From: an uncultured Rhodospirillales bacterium
GTDB lineage: Bacteria; Pseudomonadota; Alphaproteobacteria; Acetobacterales; Acetobacteraceae
NCBI GenBank assembly: GCA_903904805.1
Contig: CAIVDX010000089.1
Span: 1 to 7,898, forward strand
Length of the DNA stretch: 7,898 nucleotides
Direction: 5' to 3'
Part shown: positions 5,954-7,898 of the stretch, one piece after another
How the letters are laid out: each line of letters begins with the position of its first letter
How positions within the stretch are numbered: position 1 is the stretch's first letter
Position numbers and translations under genes: made by a program
The notes under the pieces: model-generated
What the model saw: the letters and a program-made list of their open reading frames with translations, nothing else
The model's database searches: none
What the model was told of the DNA's origin: nothing

Positions 5954-6290
5954 CACGACCTCCGGCAGGCAAACCCCGCCTCGTCTGAGTGAATGCCCGT
6001 GCATGATCTCCACACGCGACGATGGGCCAAAAAATGACGCGCGGGTCATATCAAGTCAACAACAAAGATGGGAATTCTCGGATTTTTTGACAAATTACGA
6101 ACGAAAATCTGAAGAATACAGAAGAATAGATTGCAACACCGGAAATATACAACCAAAAATACACGAAGGCAGGTCAATGAGGTGTTTTAATATATGATTA
6201 TTATCTAGAATTAGAATCAGCGCGCGGCCGCGCCGGGCATGCTTGCCAATTGCCAATTTTTAAAGCGCAGGCCGAAGCCACACCCGCCGG
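5954..6290. other. AT-rich intergenic stretch with leader of the PEP-CTERM gene
   Basis: 337 bases with no convincing gene. The part next to 5953 is normal GC, with GGAGG at 5959-5963 serving the PEP-CTERM gene. From about 6041 to 6220 the DNA turns AT-rich (51 G+C in 160 bases over 6061-6220, hand count). Two weak minus-strand sigma70-like promoter pairs could serve the PEP-CTERM gene: TTGACT (6054-6059) with CATTTT (6031-6036), and TTGTCA (6088-6093) with CATCTT (6065-6070), both with 17-base spacing but poor -10 boxes. Also seen: a near-tandem 10-base repeat CTGAAGAATA/CAGAAGAATA (6109-6128), the 12-base palindrome GCGCGGCCGCGC (6222-6233), and a tandem TTGCCAA pair (6243-6256). No insertion-sequence ends, tRNA or att-like site was recognised. 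Confidence 0.55.
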
Positions 6291-6310
6291 TTACGAACGC
6301 TCCACCGGCG
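6285..6310 (-). repeat. Inverted repeat over the end of the small membrane-protein gene
   Basis: Arms CGCCGGT (6285-6291) and ACCGGCG (6304-6310), perfect over 7 bp with a 12-base loop, span the minus-strand TAA at 6291-6293. The hairpin could mark the transcript end of the 6291-6506 gene, but no T run follows directly; a short T/A-rich stretch (TTTAAAAATT on the minus strand) lies about 20-30 bases further on. Weak terminator candidate. Confidence 0.3.
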
Positions 6311-6506
6311 CGCAGTTGCTGCGCCCGCTCATCACACAATCCTGCAAACTGGATGTGCGGTGCAGCACATGCGCCACCCCCCACCCGATCGCGGCCAGGC
6401 AAAGGATCAATAATAACGCCACCACAGCCCCACGCCGGCCCTCGGGCGCATCTCGCCGCTCAGCGGCCAGGCCAGATGCCTGGTCGGGATCGTTCGCATC
6501 GTCCAT
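6291..6506 (-). CDS. Small single-pass membrane protein with a paired-cysteine tail
   Basis: 71 residues. Seen: an acidic then Arg-containing N-terminal region (1-25), one hydrophobic helix about 26-48 preceded by GRR, and a short tail with LQDCVMSGRSNCAPVE holding Cys57 and Cys65. Arg residues before the helix predict N-in, C-out topology, placing both cysteines in the periplasm where they could form a disulfide or bind a ligand (inference). I have an impression of similar short alphaproteobacterial proteins with this D-C-(x)7-C tail but cannot name a family. ATG 6506 is the only start before an in-frame stop at 6525-6527; the Shine-Dalgarno match is poor. It lies 58 bases downstream of the monooxygenase gene on the same strand and may be read from its transcript. 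Coding is supported by the sensible topology rather than by homology, so confidence is moderate. Confidence 0.68.
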   Translation of the reverse strand: MDDANDPDQASGLAAERRDAPEGRRGAVVALLLILCLAAIGWGVAHVLHRTSSLQDCVMSGRSNCAPVERS

Positions 6507-6564
6507 GTCAGGCAGTCTAGCCGCTCAGGCGGAGAGCGACCATCAGGCCCGCATCACGCCGGGG

Positions 6565-7898
6565 CTACTCCGCCGCCACCTTGCGACCATAGCGGCTGGG
6601 CGGACGCGCCAGGCCCATATTCTCCCGCAACGTGCTGCCCTCGTAGCCCACCCGGATCAGTCCGCGATTCTGCAGCTCGGGGATCAGCAGCTCAGCGAAC
6701 TCATCCAGTTCGCCCGGCAGATAGGAGGGCTGCAGGATAAAGCCATCGCAGGCCCACGCTTCGAACCATTCCTGCATGGTGTCCGCCACCTGCATCGTGC
6801 TGCCCACCAGCGTGAGCTTGCCGCGGCTGCCCGCGAGCTTCTCCCACAGCTGGCGGATCGTCAGACCATCCTCGCGCGCCGCCCGGAAAATATTCGCCGC
6901 GGTGCCCTTGCTGGTCGCCTTGTCCATCGCCGCATCCGGCAATGGACCATCGATGTCGTAGCCTGACAGATCGAAATCGCCCATCAGCATGCCCAGGAAA
7001 TCCCGCCCGACGATCGGGTCGATCAGCGACTGCAGATAGGCATGCTTCTCCCGTGCCTCCGCCTCGGTGCGACCAACGATCGCCGTCAGCCCCGGCAATA
7101 TCAGAAGCTCCTCCGGCCGACGCCCATAGCGCGCCATCCGCCGCTTCACATCGTCATAATGTTCCTTCTGCCCCTTCACCGTCAGCTCGGAGGTGAACAC
7201 CCCTTCGGCCGTCGCCGCCGCCAGCTCACGCCCATCCTCTGAGGTGCCGGCCTGGAAGATCACCGGATGACCCTGCGGCGGCCGCGGCACATTCAGCGGC
7301 CCGCGCACATTGAAAAACGTCCCCTTGTGATCCAGCCGGTGCAGCTTGGCATAGTCAAAGAACCTGCCACTCTCCTTGTCGCGGATGAACGCGTCGTCGT
7401 CCCAGCTGTCCCACAACCCCTTGACCACATCGATGAACTCATGCGCGCGTCGATAGCGCTCGGCATGCTCGAAATGCTCATCGCGGCCGAAATTCCACGC
7501 CTCGGCGGCATTTCCCGAGGTCACCACATTCCAGCCCGCGCGCCCCTTGCTGATCCAGTCCAGCGAGGCATAGCGACGGGCGATGTTGTAGGGCTCATTG
7601 TAGCTGGTGGTGGCCGTTGCCACGAGGCCGATATGCTTGGTCACCATCGCCAGTGCCGACAGCAGCGTGGTCGGCTCAAAATAGGCGGTATATTGCGCCG
7701 AACGGCTCAGCGACGCCTCGCGCGCCTCACGCACCGCCGCCGAATCCGCGAAAAAGATAAAATCCAGCCCCGCCCGCTCGGCGGTCTGGGTGATCTGCAC
7801 ATAATGCTCGATGCTGATGGCCGCATCCGCCTGCGCGCGTGGATGCCGCCACGAGGCGATATGGTGGCCGGTATGGTTGAAAAACACACCCACATGCA
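6565..7898 (-). CDS. FMN-dependent LLM-class monooxygenase, NtaA/SnaA family (5' end beyond window)
   Basis: Luciferase-like TIM-barrel oxygenase using reduced FMN supplied by a separate flavin reductase; relatives oxidise nitrilotriacetate, pristinamycin precursors and dibenzothiophene sulfone. About 443 residues are visible and the C terminus is complete. Seen, counting from the GTG at 7893: TGHHIASWRHP (8-18), FIFFADS (46-52), EPTTLLSALAMVTKHIGL (73-90), a TTSYNEPYNIARRYASLDW block (95-113), GRAGWNVVTS (117-126) and HPVIFQAGTSEDG (209-221), all characteristic of this family. The GTG at 7893 is probably not the true start: the frame continues upstream to the edge (His before it), and family members usually begin a few residues earlier with a met-x-x-H/L-G pattern. 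So the gene is cut by the window end by only a few codons. Substrate unknown; no flavin reductase is visible. It points toward the PEP-CTERM gene and away from the window edge. Confidence 0.95.
   Translation of the reverse strand, partial: HVGVFFNHTGHHIASWRHPRAQADAAISIEHYVQITQTAERAGLDFIFFADSAAVREAREASLSRSAQYTAYFEPTTLLSALAMVTKHIGLVATATTSYNEPYNIARRYASLDWISKGRAGWNVVTSGNAAEAWNFGRDEHFEHAERYRRAHEFIDVVKGLWDSWDDDAFIRDKESGRFFDYAKLHRLDHKGTFFNVRGPLNVPRPPQGHPVIFQAGTSEDGRELAAATAEGVFTSELTVKGQKEHYDDVKRRMARYGRRPEELLILPGLTAIVGRTEAEAREKHAYLQSLIDPIVGRDFLGMLMGDFDLSGYDIDGPLPDAAMDKATSKGTAANIFRAAREDGLTIRQLWEKLAGSRGKLTLVGSTMQVADTMQEWFEAWACDGFILQPSYLPGELDEFAELLIPELQNRGLIRVGYEGSTLRENMGLARPPSRYGRKVAAE

Noticed and set aside
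6087..6092. Perfect TTGACA -35 box on the plus strand in the AT-rich stretch
   Set aside because: No acceptable -10 box occurs at 16-18 bases (TGAAGA at 17), and no plus-strand gene lies downstream.
6222..6233. 12-base palindrome GCGCGGCCGCGC as a terminator or att site
   Set aside because: It has no loop, no T run and no matching copy elsewhere in the window. GC-only palindromes are expected by chance in such DNA.
6217..6402. 61-codon minus-strand frame overlapping the small membrane-protein gene
   Set aside because: The overlapping 71-residue frame has a clear membrane helix and paired cysteines; this one has no coherent structure and starts inside that gene.
6250..6966. 238-codon plus-strand open frame across the small membrane-protein gene and the monooxygenase 3' end
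   Set aside because: It is antisense to the conserved C-terminal part of the monooxygenase, and the product has no recognisable domain.
1..7898. CRISPR array, tRNA/rRNA, insertion sequence or integrase
   Set aside because: I scanned for regular spaced repeats, cloverleaf-like segments, transposase or recombinase motifs and terminal inverted repeats, and saw none.

Overview
The window is GC-rich (coding parts roughly two-thirds GC or higher by eye) and densely coded. It reads as an accessory catabolic region of a GC-rich proteobacterium. An alphaproteobacterium of the Acetobacteraceae/Rhodospirillales type is my best guess, from the codon use, the PEP-CTERM protein and the family types present. 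No rRNA, tRNA or marker gene confirms this.

Layout. Plus strand, 40-5209: five genes head to tail. They are a membrane sensor histidine kinase (40-2235), an alpha/beta hydrolase resembling esterase 713-type enzymes (2293-3225), a metal-dependent amidohydrolase of the ACMSD/amidohydrolase-2 class (3285-4541), an unrecognised 91-residue protein whose GTG start overlaps the previous stop (4538-4813), and a small Rieske [2Fe-2S] protein (4844-5209). Gaps are 57, 59, -4 and 30 bases, so one transcript is plausible. The two larger gaps each hold a perfect short inverted repeat centred on CA. Minus strand: a PEP-CTERM exported protein (5219-5953) converges on the Rieske gene, and the two stop codons lie in opposite arms of one hairpin (5205-5223). 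Next comes an AT-rich intergenic stretch (about 32% GC over 6061-6220). Then a small single-pass membrane protein (6291-6506) and an FMN-dependent LLM-class monooxygenase of the NtaA/SnaA family (6565 to the window edge, 5' end cut off).

How the genes may work together (inference). The esterase, amidohydrolase, small protein and Rieske protein look like a compact catabolic unit for an ester- or carboxylate-bearing, perhaps cyclic, organic compound. The dCache-bearing kinase at its head could sense the substrate. No response regulator, terminal oxygenase, ferredoxin reductase or flavin reductase is visible, so the pathway is incomplete here and its substrate cannot be named. The PEP-CTERM protein is probably unrelated to it. 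Points most worth a second look are the 91-residue coupled protein, the long insert between the two Rieske motifs, a histidine in the kinase N-box, and the hairpin shared by the two convergent stop codons.
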